This document shows, one piece after another, positions 32,943 through 41,851 of a stretch of 64,000 bases of DNA; positions within the stretch are counted from its first letter, which is position 1; the number at the start of each line of letters is the position of its first letter. The DNA lies in the NCBI GenBank assembly GCA_017428245.1, contig JAFRRF010000002.1:62001-126000 (forward strand), in the 5' to 3' direction. The DNA is from Bacteroidales bacterium (GTDB taxonomy: Bacteria > Bacteroidota > Bacteroidia > Bacteroidales > UBA932). Under the pieces are notes generated by a model. That model saw only the letters and a list, made by a program, of their open reading frames with translations. It had not been told where the DNA came from and ran no database searches. Made by a program: the position numbers and the translations under genes.

Positions 32943-34325
32943 TCAGCCGCCGATCACGGCGATGACTTCCTGTGCAAGGGCGTCGGCCGCAGCGGCGGTG
33001 GGCGCCTCGGCATAGATACGGATGATGGGCTCCGTGTTGGATTTGCGGAGGATGAACCACTTGCGCTCGGCTTCGAAGTCGATGCGCAGGCCGTCGAGTT
33101 TATTGACGGCGGCGCCGGCGAAGTGGCGCTCGACGGCGTCGAGGGCGGCTTCTATCTTGGCGGGGTCGCTCATTTCGATCTTGTTTTTCGACACGAAATA
33201 GTCGGGGTACGTGGCGCGCAGGGCCGAGGCCGACACTTTCTTGTGGGCCAGGATGCTCAGGAAGAGTGCGGTGCCGATGAGGGCGTCGCGGCCGTAGTGC
33301 AGGTCGGGGACGATGACGCCGCCGTTGCCTTCGCCGCCGATGACGGCGCCGATTTCCTGCATCAGCGTCGAGACGTTCACTTCGCCGACCTTGCTGCTCT
33401 GGTAGCGGCAGCCGTGGGCTTCGGTCACGTCGCGCAGCGCGCGGGACGACGATATGTTCGAGACGGTGGGGCCAGGGCGGACCGAAAGCACGGAGTCGGC
33501 CACGGCGACCAGCGTATATTCCTCTCCGAAAGGCACGCCGTCCTCGCAGATGAAGGCCAGACGGTCGACGTCGGGATCGACGGAGACGCCCAGGTCGGCC
33601 TTCTCGCGTACCACGGCTTCGCTCAAGCCGACGAGATTGGCCGGCAGCGGCTCAGGATTGTGGGCGAAATGGCCGTTCGGCTCACCGTTGAGCGTGACGC
33701 AGGTCACGCCGAGGGCCTTGAAGAGGGCGGGCATACAGATGCCGCCTACGGAGTTGATGGCATCGAGCACCACCTTGAAGCCGGCAGCCCTGATGGCCGG
33801 TACGTCGACGAGGGGATAATTGAGCACGGCATCGATGTGCGCCTGCGTGAAATCCTTCTGCGTCAGCGTCCCGATCCGGTCGACGTCCACGAAATCGAAG
33901 TCTTCCGCTTCGGCCACCTGCTGCAGGGCCTTTCCTTCGGCATCGGTCAGGAACTCGCCCTTTTCATTGAGGAGTTTCAGGGCGTTCCACTGCTTGGGGT
34001 TATGCGAGGCGGTGAGGATGATACCGCCGTCGGCGTTTTCGAAGCGGACGGCCATTTCCGTCGTGGGCGTGGAAGCCAGTCCGGCGTTGACCACGTCGAT
34101 GCCGCAGGCAAGGAGCGTGCCGGTGACCACGTTGTCCACCATCTGTCCGGAGATACGGGCGTCGCGGCCGACAACCACTTTATACCGGTCTTTTCCCGGG
34201 AATTTCAGCAGGAGCTGACGGGCATAGGCTGCCGTGAATTTGACAATGTCGAGAGGGGTGAGAGCGTCGCCGATCGAGCCGCCGATGGTACCCCGGATAC
34301 CGGAAATGGACTTGATGAGTGTCAT
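32943..34325 (-). CDS. glmM: Phosphoglucosamine mutase-type phosphohexomutase
   Basis: 460-residue alpha-D-phosphohexomutase. The phosphoserine loop is TASHNP (Ser107). The metal loop is SVDPDVDRLAF, and the C-terminal phosphate-binding loop is RKSNTEPIIRIYAEA. SISGIRGTIGG at the N-terminus fits the GlmM/ManB group of Bacteroidota. It should convert glucosamine 6-phosphate to glucosamine 1-phosphate for peptidoglycan and LPS precursors; a phosphomannomutase activity cannot be excluded. A TAACTTTG box lies 46 nt upstream and a strong terminator follows, so it is monocistronic. Confidence 0.9.
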   Translation of the reverse strand: MTLIKSISGIRGTIGGSIGDALTPLDIVKFTAAYARQLLLKFPGKDRYKVVVGRDARISGQMVDNVVTGTLLACGIDVVNAGLASTPTTEMAVRFENADGGIILTASHNPKQWNALKLLNEKGEFLTDAEGKALQQVAEAEDFDFVDVDRIGTLTQKDFTQAHIDAVLNYPLVDVPAIRAAGFKVVLDAINSVGGICMPALFKALGVTCVTLNGEPNGHFAHNPEPLPANLVGLSEAVVREKADLGVSVDPDVDRLAFICEDGVPFGEEYTLVAVADSVLSVRPGPTVSNISSSRALRDVTEAHGCRYQSSKVGEVNVSTLMQEIGAVIGGEGNGGVIVPDLHYGRDALIGTALFLSILAHKKVSASALRATYPDYFVSKNKIEMSDPAKIEAALDAVERHFAGAAVNKLDGLRIDFEAERKWFILRKSNTEPIIRIYAEAPTAAAADALAQEVIAVIGG

Positions 34326-34371
34326 ATTTTTCAGATTTTTACTGTTTCTTTCCGTATTATTTACTAACTTG

Positions 34372-34379
34372 CAAAGTTA
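34372..34379 (-). promoter_or_regulatory. -7 box (TAACTTTG) of glmM
   Basis: Minus-strand TAACTTTG, 46 nt before the glmM ATG. It lies within the near-palindrome TAACTT-GCA-AAGTTA (34365-34379), so a weaker plus-strand copy (TAACTTGC) overlaps it and might serve the divergent gene at 34419. Confidence 0.55.
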
Positions 34380-34418
34380 AAAAAAACGAGAATCATTAAT
34401 TCGTAAAAATAGACTCCT

Positions 34419-35066
34419 ATGAAAAAATTCTCCTTGATTGCCGTCGCAATCCTGATGATGACTTTTTCCGCCTCGGCCCAGAGCGGCCTGAGCAGCATTC
34501 TCAGCAAGATCGGCAGAATTACAGGCGAGACGCCCAGCGACTCGTCGGTCGGCTCGATTGTCACAAGCATCACCGATCTCCTTTCCGGCAAGAGTTCGCT
34601 TTCTCCCCAGACGATCGCCGGCACCTGGAACTACACCGGCAGCGCCATCAGTTTCAAATCCGACAACAATGTCCTGGCCGACCTGGCCGGCAGTGCCGCC
34701 AAGAAGACCCTCGAAAACAAACTCGACGGCTATCTGCAGAAAGTCGGTATCACGAAGGGATTGTTCGGCTTCACGTTCAATGAAGACGGCACGATGGCCA
34801 TGCAATACGGTTCCAAGAATTTCACGGGTACCTGGGAACTCGATGCGGACAACGCCATCATCCATATGAATCTGGGGCGGCTCTTCAAATTCAAGGGCTA
34901 CATCGCCGTGAAGGGCAACAACATGGAGCTTCTGTTCGACGTCACGACGATGATGAAGATCGTCAAATCCGTCACCTCGGTCTACAAGAACTCCACGCTG
35001 CAGACCATCAACGACCTGCTCAACCAGTACGACAAGATGTACGCCGGCTTCAATCTGGAAAAATAA
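34419..35066 (+). CDS. DUF4923-like secreted protein
   Basis: 215 residues with a Sec signal peptide (MKKFSLIAVAILMMTFSASA, cleavage before QS). The mature part has the lipocalin-like layout of Bacteroidota DUF4923 proteins: an amphipathic helix (SILSKIGRITG), the strand IAGTWNYTGSAISFKSDNN, helices, then FTFNEDGTMAMQYGSKNFTGTW. It should be exported to the periplasm or envelope; the function is unknown. It is followed by L31 after 69 nt with its own promoter. Confidence 0.8.
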   Translation: MKKFSLIAVAILMMTFSASAQSGLSSILSKIGRITGETPSDSSVGSIVTSITDLLSGKSSLSPQTIAGTWNYTGSAISFKSDNNVLADLAGSAAKKTLENKLDGYLQKVGITKGLFGFTFNEDGTMAMQYGSKNFTGTWELDADNAIIHMNLGRLFKFKGYIAVKGNNMELLFDVTTMMKIVKSVTSVYKNSTLQTINDLLNQYDKMYAGFNLEK

Positions 35067-35067
35067 T

Positions 35068-35098
35068 TTTGTGGATCGATAAATTATTCCTACTTTTG
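35068..35098 (+). promoter_or_regulatory. Promoter of rpmE2 (TTTG / TACTTTTG)
   Basis: A TTTG at 35068-35071 is followed after 19 nt by TACTTTTG (35091-35098). This matches the Bacteroidota -33/-7 pair. The start codon is 37 nt further on. It is the best-formed promoter in the window. Confidence 0.75.
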
Positions 35099-35135
35099 CC
35101 GTCCGTTTGGAAAACCATAGTTAAACGATACGCAA

Positions 35136-35387
35136 ATGAAAAAAGGAATCCATCCCGAATCCTACCGTCTTGTAGCATTCAAGGATATGTCCAATGAGCA
35201 CGTCTTCATCACCCGCTCCTGCGTCAACACCAAGGAGACGATCGATATCGACGGCCATACCTTCCCGCTGGTGAAGGTCGAGATCTCCAACACTTCGCAC
35301 CCGTTCTACACGGGCAAGATGAAGCTCGTCGACACCGCCGGCCGCGTGGACAAATTCTACTCAAGATACGGTCAGAAGAAGAAGTAA
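35136..35387 (+). CDS. rpmE2: 50S ribosomal protein L31 type B
   Basis: 83 residues. MKKGIHPESYRLVAFKDMS and SHPFYTGKMKLVDTAGRVDKF are the family blocks. It lacks the paired CxxC zinc cysteines of type A L31, so it is the zinc-independent type B, the usual form in this phylum. It has its own promoter and a textbook terminator 24 nt past the stop. Confidence 0.97.
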   Translation: MKKGIHPESYRLVAFKDMSNEHVFITRSCVNTKETIDIDGHTFPLVKVEISNTSHPFYTGKMKLVDTAGRVDKFYSRYGQKKK

Positions 35388-35410
35388 TCCCTTCTTCGCA
35401 GGAAACGAAA

Positions 35411-35439
35411 ACGGCAGCGGAATCCGCTGCCGTTTTTTT
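35411..35439 (+). terminator. Rho-independent terminator of rpmE2
   Basis: ACGGCAGCGG (35411-35420) and CCGCTGCCGT (35424-35433) form a perfect 10-bp stem with loop AAT. The run of T residues extends to 35439. Confidence 0.95.
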
Positions 35440-35487
35440 GATGCCCTGGCATTGGAGAGCCGGACAAAGGCCGATCGGGGCCGTCGG

Positions 35488-35598
35488 CGGGCAAGGTCTC
35501 ATTTTAGGGGGCAGACCTTGCCCGCAGAAATGGGCAGAGGGATATCTGAGGCCACGATTGTTTGGGCAAGGTCCCGGTATTGAAATGAGACCTTGCCC
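35488..35598. repeat. Two tandem hairpins sharing GGGCAAGGTC stems
   Basis: Hairpin 1: CGGGCAAGGTCT (35488-35499) with AGACCTTGCCCG (35513-35524), a perfect 12-bp stem. Hairpin 2: GGGCAAGGTC (35564-35573) with GACCTTGCCC (35589-35598), a perfect 10-bp stem. The outermost arms also pair with each other, including flanking CATTT/AAATG, so alternative folds exist. It lies in the 444-nt convergent gap between rpmE2 and ispG, which holds no credible gene. Confidence 0.85.
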
Positions 35599-35635
35599 GA
35601 TATTAAGGGAAGAGATCCACCGCGTCCGCGCGAGC

Positions 35636-35683
35636 CCGGGCGGTCAGGGCCAGAAGCCCCGCAGGCGATGCCATTGCGGGCTC
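35636..35683 (-). repeat. REP-like palindromic repeat, copy 2
   Basis: On the minus strand this reads GAGCCCGCAATGGCATCGCC and continues through GGGGCTTCTGGCCCTGACC to GCCCGG. It matches copy 1 (32704-32750) with a few substitutions and one single-base length difference. The stem CCCGCA/TGCGGG is kept. It lies 38 nt from the double hairpin. Confidence 0.75.
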
Positions 35684-35831
35684 ACAGTTTCGCAAGTATT
35701 TGCAAGGAACTGCCGTCCTCATCTGGGGCCTTCAGTGGGGATGGCGGCTGTTTTTTTGCGCCTGCCGTCCTCAAATCGGGGTTGATTTGCGGATGGAGGG
35801 TTGAAAAAGAGGGGATTGCGGTGTGGCGGGC

Positions 35832-37139
35832 CTATTTCCGGTCTCCTTCGATGAGTTCCAGCAGTTTGTCGATGGCTTCTTCCTGGGGGATATAACGCAG
35901 GACGGGGGTTCTTCCCCGGTAGAGGGTGACGTGGCCGCGGCCTTCGCCCACATAGCCGTAGTCGGCGTCGGCCATCTCGCCGGGACCGTTGACCACGCAG
36001 CCCATCACGGCAATCTTCACGCCGGCCAGATGCGCCGTGCGCCGCTTGACCTCGTTGAACGTGGATTCCAGATCGTAGAGCGTACGCCCGCAGCCCGGAC
36101 AGGCGATGTATTCCGGCCGGGTAAAACGCCGGCGGCAGGCCTGCAGCAGCAGGTCACGGAAACGCTCGCCGTCGGCAGCGGCGACCGGCGCACCGCCGAT
36201 CGTGGAGCCCTCGAGCGAAAAGTCGTCGATTGTCTTATCGAGCAGGGAAGGCCCCCAGAGACAGGCGCCCTTGATGATGAAATCGTTCCAGTCGGACGCT
36301 TCCACGCAGCGCCGCCCGCCGGCGGGCGAGTAACCTGCGGCCACAGCCGCCACGATCTGACGTCCGGCAGGAATCTCGTTGACGGGGTCTTCCGTGAGCG
36401 AGACGCGGATCGTGTCGCCGATTCCTTCGCCCAGCAAGGTGCCGATGCCCACGGCCGATTTGATACGGCCTTCGTCGCCGTTGCCGGCCTCGGTCACGCC
36501 CAGGTGCAGCGGAAACAGAAGTCCCAGTTCATCGCGCATGGCGGCATACAGGAGCCGGTAGGCTTCCGTCATTACCACGGTGTTGCTGGCCTTGAGCGAG
36601 ATGACCACCCGCTCGAAATCTTCCGCTACGCACATCCGCAGCCATTCCATCACGGCTTCCTTCATGGCCAGCGGCGTGTTGCCGTACTTCTGCGTGATGC
36701 GCTCGCCCAGCGAGCCGTGGTTCAGGCCGATGCGGATGGTGGTGCCGTGCTCCTTGCACAGCGCGATCAGTTCCCGGAACTTGGCGCAGGCCACTTCGTG
36801 CTCGCGGGCGAAATTGCCCGGATTGATGCGCACCTTGTCGGCCACGGAAGCGGCCGCCAGCGCAGCGTCGGCCAGGAAATGGATGTCGGCTACCAGGGGC
36901 GTATCGATGCCTTCGGCCCGCAGCCGGTCGCGGATGACGCGCAGCGATTCCACCTGCTTGAGTCCCTGCGTCGTAAGCCGGATCAGGCCGGCTCCGGCCG
37001 CGGCCATCCGCCGGCATTGCGCGACCGACGCTTCGATGTCGTCGGTCGATGTGTTGCACATCGTCTGGACGACGACGGGCGCACCGCCGCCGATGGGCAC
37101 GCGGCCGCCGATGGAAAAGGAAACGGGACGGCTTACCAT
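35832..37139 (-). CDS. ispG: 4-hydroxy-3-methylbut-2-enyl diphosphate synthase IspG
   Basis: 435-residue 4Fe-4S enzyme of the MEP isoprenoid pathway, converting MEcPP to HMBPP. The TIM-barrel part (1 to about 265) has VQTMCNTSTDD, PLVADIHF, RINPGNFA and GLNHGSLGERI. The reductive domain has the cluster motifs CPGCGRTLYDLESTFNEVK and GCVVNGPGE. The RVSLTEDPVNEI junction resembles the plant/Bacteroidota long form, but the intervening A* domain is reduced to roughly 90 residues; long forms exceed 600 residues in total. Last gene of the ligA operon, overlapping the beta-barrel gene by 7 nt. Confidence 0.94.
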   Translation of the reverse strand: MVSRPVSFSIGGRVPIGGGAPVVVQTMCNTSTDDIEASVAQCRRMAAAGAGLIRLTTQGLKQVESLRVIRDRLRAEGIDTPLVADIHFLADAALAAASVADKVRINPGNFAREHEVACAKFRELIALCKEHGTTIRIGLNHGSLGERITQKYGNTPLAMKEAVMEWLRMCVAEDFERVVISLKASNTVVMTEAYRLLYAAMRDELGLLFPLHLGVTEAGNGDEGRIKSAVGIGTLLGEGIGDTIRVSLTEDPVNEIPAGRQIVAAVAAGYSPAGGRRCVEASDWNDFIIKGACLWGPSLLDKTIDDFSLEGSTIGGAPVAAADGERFRDLLLQACRRRFTRPEYIACPGCGRTLYDLESTFNEVKRRTAHLAGVKIAVMGCVVNGPGEMADADYGYVGEGRGHVTLYRGRTPVLRYIPQEEAIDKLLELIEGDRK

Positions 37140-37819
37140 AAGTGGAAATGCAGGGATGCCGAGAGCATCACGTTCTGGGGGTAGGTGTAGAGCCAGTAGA
37201 TGTCGCTCAGCTTGTTGGTGTGGTACATACTTGCGAAGGCGTATTTGTAGTTCGCCTCCAGATGGAGTTCGAACGGCTTGAACACGATAGCCACGCCGCC
37301 GCCGCCGATCACTCCGTAGTCATATCGCTGGTCGAATTTGTCGAAGCCGCCCTCCTTGTCGGTGGAAAGCCGATAGCCGCCGTAAGTGCCGAGGTTGACC
37401 AGCAGGCGGAAAACCGAGAAATCGATCTTGAACTGCGAGATCAGCGGGACTTCGATGACCTCGCAGGTCTCGCCGAGCGTGCCCCAGCTGGAAGTGTAGC
37501 CTTCGTAGCCGTGCTTGGCGCCGAACTGGATTCCGAAATTGAAAAGTTGGTCCCAAAGGGCATGGTAGTAAGTGTAATAGACGCCGAAACTGTTGTACGT
37601 CCAGATTTTTTCGTGTCCGATCTTCGGGGAGGAGGTAACCCCGCTGTAATTCACGCCGTACGAAACACCGATCATATGGATGCTCTTGAATCGGGCGGGA
37701 TGCTGGAGCGTATCGAGATCGGCGAAGTCGTCGGGCATTTCGAAGATGAAATTGTCCTGGGCGGACGCCGTCAGGGCGGCCGTAAGGGCCACGATCAGGA
37801 GGAGGAAACGCTTCTTCAT
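37133..37819 (-). CDS. Outer-membrane beta-barrel protein
   Basis: 228 residues with a signal peptide (MKKRFLLLIVALTAALTASA, cleavage before QD). It has alternating aromatic strands (GVYYTYYHALWDQLFNFGI) and a C-terminal SASLHFHLW ending in Trp, as expected for an outer-membrane barrel. It is loosely similar in size to PorT-type barrels, but the match is too weak to name it. It overlaps the Ig lipoprotein gene by 4 nt and ispG by 7 nt. Confidence 0.75.
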   Translation of the reverse strand: MKKRFLLLIVALTAALTASAQDNFIFEMPDDFADLDTLQHPARFKSIHMIGVSYGVNYSGVTSSPKIGHEKIWTYNSFGVYYTYYHALWDQLFNFGIQFGAKHGYEGYTSSWGTLGETCEVIEVPLISQFKIDFSVFRLLVNLGTYGGYRLSTDKEGGFDKFDQRYDYGVIGGGGVAIVFKPFELHLEANYKYAFASMYHTNKLSDIYWLYTYPQNVMLSASLHFHLW

Positions 37820-39609
37820 CGGAACAGGGATTTCAAATCAAGGATCTGGTCGATTTCGGAGGATGCGGGAATGTCCAGGACCTTTTCGCCCGGCGACGAT
37901 TCATAGAAGCGGACGACTTCCGGCTGCTTGCGGGCGAGCAGGTTGCCTGTATCGGTGTAACCGTTTCCGTTCTTGTCGCAAGTGATTCGCAGCATATACT
38001 TTCCGGCGGCCAGATAGGGGAAGGTCAGTTTCTGCGGCCGGTTGATCTTGAAGGTCCGGATCACCTTGCTGCCCTTTTCGTCGGTAAGTTCCACGATGTA
38101 GTTGTCTTCCACGCCGACCATATTGAAGTTCAGCGTACTCAGTTCCTCGGACTGGGGCACCTTGAACTTGGCCGAAGCCTTTTGGTTGGGCAGGCGGTCG
38201 AGATTGATAAAGGTGCCCTGCGGGATGGTGAGTTCATAGTCGTAGCCTTTGGTCAGTCCGCCGCGCGGCGTGATGATGTAGCAGCGGATGTCGGCCGTGT
38301 CCTGCTGGAAACTGAAGGGCTTCGCGGAAGACTGCCCCTTCGGGTTGGTTTCCGTCAGGCTGATCGAATCGCGGATGATCTGGATGATCGGCAGGCGCGA
38401 TTCGATGCGGACGCCCAACTGCTCCACGGTTTCGTCTTTCGACTGGACGTTGAGCCGGAAAGTCGTGTCAGGTTGGTTATTCTCTTTTTTGGGCAGGTCC
38501 CGTCCCGGATCTTCCTCCACCTCCTTGACGGCCAGGGAGAGATTCTCCTCGAACGGCGAAAGCACGCCCGTGGAATCGGTCTTCAGGTAGTTGAGCCGGA
38601 TGAGCAGGCTGTCGTCGAGCCGGTAGTCCGTGTTGATCCAGAAATCGATGCTGTCGCGCGTAGGGTTATACTGGAGTATGACGGCTTCTTCGGGAATGCC
38701 GACGAATTCCAGGGAGTTGATCTTCACGTCGGCGGCGCTGAACTTGAGGAAGCCCTGCCGTTCACTGACGCGACCGCTGTTCTGGAGATACTGGACACTC
38801 TGCAATTCTTTGAACATCATCATGGTGACCATCGGCACGCGGGCGGCGCAAAGGACCGTGTCTTTCATGTCGAAAGCCTGAAGTTCGTAGATCGAGTCGC
38901 CGACGACGGCCTTCGGTTCGTAGAGTTCGTCGTAGAAGCCGACCTGGTCGGCGTCGGGATTATATTTGAAGTCGGTGTCGGAGTCTGTATAGACATAGAT
39001 TCGGTACAGGGTGTCGGGCAGATTGCGCAGGACGAAGAAACCCCAGTCGTCGGTCTTGACCGCGGCGTCGGGCAGCACGTTGAAGCAGGCCGAATCGGAG
39101 AGGTCGGCATAGGCGGCCACCAGCGCGCCCTTGACCGGGGCGAGGGTCTTGCTGTCGAAGACCGACCCGGTGAAATACATCGAGTCGATGTGGTCTCCGG
39201 TGGAGAAGGTGTACACCATCCGCGCCGCCAGGTTCCCCTCGTTGTTGTCGGCCAGCGCCTGTCCGAAGTCCAGGGTATAGGTCCGGTCGGGCCGCAGCGT
39301 ATCCTGCAGCGAGACGACGATGTTCTTGCCCTTGATCTTGGTCATGGGCTTCCGCTTGGTCGGCGGCGAAAGCATGATGTCGGAAGCGTTCTTGACGATG
39401 GTGTATTCGTTGAACTGCAGGGTGATCTTGCCGTCGGTGAGCGGGAATTCCGTGCTGCCGGGGTCCGGGCTGATTTTCACCAGCACGGGCGGGAGCGTGT
39501 CTTTCGGCCCGCCGCTCGGCGGCGTGGTGGTATTGGCGCAGGAATGGCTGAAAAGGCAGCAGGCGACAAAGAGCGCCAGCAGGATGGCCGTGACAGTGAT
39601 TCTTCTCAT
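37816..39609 (-). CDS. Ig-like (SbsA-type) domain lipoprotein
   Basis: 597 residues. The lipoprotein signal ends FSHSCAN (lipidated Cys24). It is followed by the well-known Bacteroidota start TTTPPSGGPKDTLPP and an SbsA-type Ig-like domain (GKITLQFNEYTIVKNASD). Later parts are beta-rich and end in the LRITCDKNGNGYTDTGN segment typical of this family. It should be surface- or periplasm-exposed; the function is unknown. The ATG at 39609 is set by the signal peptide and lies 2 nt after the relA/spoT stop. Confidence 0.85.
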   Translation of the reverse strand: MRRITVTAILLALFVACCLFSHSCANTTTPPSGGPKDTLPPVLVKISPDPGSTEFPLTDGKITLQFNEYTIVKNASDIMLSPPTKRKPMTKIKGKNIVVSLQDTLRPDRTYTLDFGQALADNNEGNLAARMVYTFSTGDHIDSMYFTGSVFDSKTLAPVKGALVAAYADLSDSACFNVLPDAAVKTDDWGFFVLRNLPDTLYRIYVYTDSDTDFKYNPDADQVGFYDELYEPKAVVGDSIYELQAFDMKDTVLCAARVPMVTMMMFKELQSVQYLQNSGRVSERQGFLKFSAADVKINSLEFVGIPEEAVILQYNPTRDSIDFWINTDYRLDDSLLIRLNYLKTDSTGVLSPFEENLSLAVKEVEEDPGRDLPKKENNQPDTTFRLNVQSKDETVEQLGVRIESRLPIIQIIRDSISLTETNPKGQSSAKPFSFQQDTADIRCYIITPRGGLTKGYDYELTIPQGTFINLDRLPNQKASAKFKVPQSEELSTLNFNMVGVEDNYIVELTDEKGSKVIRTFKINRPQKLTFPYLAAGKYMLRITCDKNGNGYTDTGNLLARKQPEVVRFYESSPGEKVLDIPASSEIDQILDLKSLFR

Positions 39610-39611
39610 AC

Positions 39612-41849
39612 TCAATTGATATCAACGCGTTTGACACGTTCGATCCCCTTGACTTTCGACAGGGCGCGGATCAACTTGTCGAGGTCGTCGGTGTTGTGGA
39701 CGTACAGGTCGATGAATCCTTCGAATATCTCGTCGTGCGTCTCGATATGCAGTTTGCGCATATTGACGCCCAGCACCAGCGAGATGACGCGCGTCAGGTC
39801 GCTCAGGACCCCGACCCGGTCGATACCCTCCAGCGAAATCCGGGCCAGATACGACATCATGAAATGTTTGCTCCACTTGGCCGAGACGATGCGGTGCCCC
39901 TCTTTCGAGGCCAGGTCGTTGGCCACGGGACAACTCTTCTTGTGGATGGTCACCGTACCGTCGTCCTGGATGAAGGCCACCACGCTGTCGCCCGGGATGG
40001 GGGAGCAGCACTCCGCAATGTTGAAGGAGATGGTCCCCTGGTCGATGTCTTCCTGAAGCAGGAATTCCTGTTTCTTGTCGAAGATCCCGTTGGTCAACGG
40101 GTTGAGGAGCTTGACACCCCACATCTGCACGCTGCGGCGCTCGGCGTTGGTCCGAAGGGCCTTGTCGAGGTCGCTCAGGTCGATCACGCCCACGCCGATC
40201 TTGTTGTAGAGTTCATCTTTTCCGCCGGAGACCTTGTAGTAGTCGATCAGCTTTTTGATGACGCGGCTCCGCTCGGAGATGCCCCGTTCGTCGAGTTTGC
40301 GGTCGAGAATCTGCATTCCCTCCTTGATGCTGTTCTTCTTGTCGGCCTTGAGGAAGTCCATCACCTGGGTCTTGGCGCGGCTGCTGGTGAGGAACTCCAG
40401 CCACTCGCGCTTGGGTTTGGCGTTCTCAGAGGTGATGACTTCCACCTGGTCGCCGTTGGTCAGCGGCTGGGACAGCGGGACGAGCCGCTGGTTGACTTTT
40501 GCCGCGATGGCGTGGTTGCCCACCTCGGAGTGGATGTTGTAGGCGAAATCCAGTGCTGTGGATCCCTTTGGCAGGCTCTTGGTCTCGCCCAGCGGCGTGA
40601 ATACGTAAATCGACGAGGTGATCAGTTCCTGGTGGAATTCGTCGAGGAAGCGCATCGCGTCGATATCGGGGTTTTCGAGGATCTCGCGCACCTGTTTGAG
40701 CCAGTTGTCGATCTCGTTTTCCGACTCGGACGACTGGCCGGCCTCCTTGTAGAGCCAGTGGGCGGCGATGCCTCGCTCGGCGATGGCGTTCATACGCTCG
40801 GAGCGGATCTGCACCTCCACCCAGTTGCCGGTCTTGCTCATCACGGTCAGGTGGAGGGCTTCGTAGCCGTTGGGCTTGGCCTTGTCCACCCAGTCGCGGG
40901 TGCGGTCGGGCTTGTATTGGTACAGGCCCGTGATGATGGTGAAGATGTACCAGCACTGTTCGCGCTCGCTCAGACCGGGCCGCGGCTCGAAAATGATGCG
41001 CACGGCGTAGATGTCGTAGATCTGCTCGAAGGGGATGTTTTTGGTCGTCATCTTCTTCCAGATGGAGTAGGGCGTCTTGAGGCGCTTGAGAAGGGTGTAT
41101 TTGTACCCGGCCTTGTCGAGTTCGCGGCGGATGGGGGCGATGAAATCGTCGATCAGGGCGCCGCGTTCCGACATGATGTCGCCCAGTTGGCGCTCGATGG
41201 TGGCATAGGCGACCGGCTCACGGTATTTGAGCCAGATGTTCTCCATCTCCGACTTGATGCTGTAGAGGCCCAGCCTGTGCGCGAGCGGGATGAAGAGGTA
41301 CATCGTTTCGCTGAGGATCTTGTCGCGCTTGTATTCGGGCATGAACTGGATGGTGCGCACGTTGTGGAGACGGTCGGCCAGCTTGATGAGCACGATGCGC
41401 ACGTCGTCGTTGAGGGTGACCAGGATGCGCCTGAAGTTCTCGGCCTGGAGGCTGACCCGGGTGTCCTGGTTTTTGTTCTTGTTGTCGTTGTCCAGGGCCG
41501 TCTTGATCTTGGTCAGGCCGTCCACCAGCGAGGCGATCTTGTCGCCGAAGAGCCGCTGGATATCCTCCACGGTGAACTCGGTGTCTTCCACCACGTCGTG
41601 CAGCAGGGCGGCGCAGATGGACTTGCAGCCGAGCCCGATTTCGTCGACCACGATCTTGGCCACGGCGATCGGATGCAGGATGTAGGGCTCGCCGCTGCGT
41701 CGCCGGACGCCCTTGTGGGCCTCGTTGGCGAACTCGAATGCCTTGAGTACGAGCTGGTACTGCTCATCGTCGGCGCAGCGCTTCCGGCTCGAGACGCGCA
41801 ATCCCTCGAATTCCCGTTCAATCAGTTTATAATCCTCTTCCGTAAACAT
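39612..41849 (-). CDS. relA: RelA/SpoT (p)ppGpp synthetase-hydrolase
   Basis: 745-residue long Rel enzyme. The hydrolase domain is intact: H45 (EAHKG) and H84/D85 (HDVVEDT), plus LADRLHNVRT. The synthetase domain has RLKTPYSIWKKM, YDIYAVRIIF and KPNGYEALHLTV. A TGS domain (YVFTPLGETKSLPKG) and a C-terminal ACT domain follow. It is therefore likely bifunctional and controls the stringent response. Its position between yihY and the lipoprotein gene with 2-nt gaps ties its expression to ligA and ispG. Confidence 0.96.
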   Translation of the reverse strand: MFTEEDYKLIEREFEGLRVSSRKRCADDEQYQLVLKAFEFANEAHKGVRRRSGEPYILHPIAVAKIVVDEIGLGCKSICAALLHDVVEDTEFTVEDIQRLFGDKIASLVDGLTKIKTALDNDNKNKNQDTRVSLQAENFRRILVTLNDDVRIVLIKLADRLHNVRTIQFMPEYKRDKILSETMYLFIPLAHRLGLYSIKSEMENIWLKYREPVAYATIERQLGDIMSERGALIDDFIAPIRRELDKAGYKYTLLKRLKTPYSIWKKMTTKNIPFEQIYDIYAVRIIFEPRPGLSEREQCWYIFTIITGLYQYKPDRTRDWVDKAKPNGYEALHLTVMSKTGNWVEVQIRSERMNAIAERGIAAHWLYKEAGQSSESENEIDNWLKQVREILENPDIDAMRFLDEFHQELITSSIYVFTPLGETKSLPKGSTALDFAYNIHSEVGNHAIAAKVNQRLVPLSQPLTNGDQVEVITSENAKPKREWLEFLTSSRAKTQVMDFLKADKKNSIKEGMQILDRKLDERGISERSRVIKKLIDYYKVSGGKDELYNKIGVGVIDLSDLDKALRTNAERRSVQMWGVKLLNPLTNGIFDKKQEFLLQEDIDQGTISFNIAECCSPIPGDSVVAFIQDDGTVTIHKKSCPVANDLASKEGHRIVSAKWSKHFMMSYLARISLEGIDRVGVLSDLTRVISLVLGVNMRKLHIETHDEIFEGFIDLYVHNTDDLDKLIRALSKVKGIERVKRVDIN

Positions 41850-41851
41850 AG

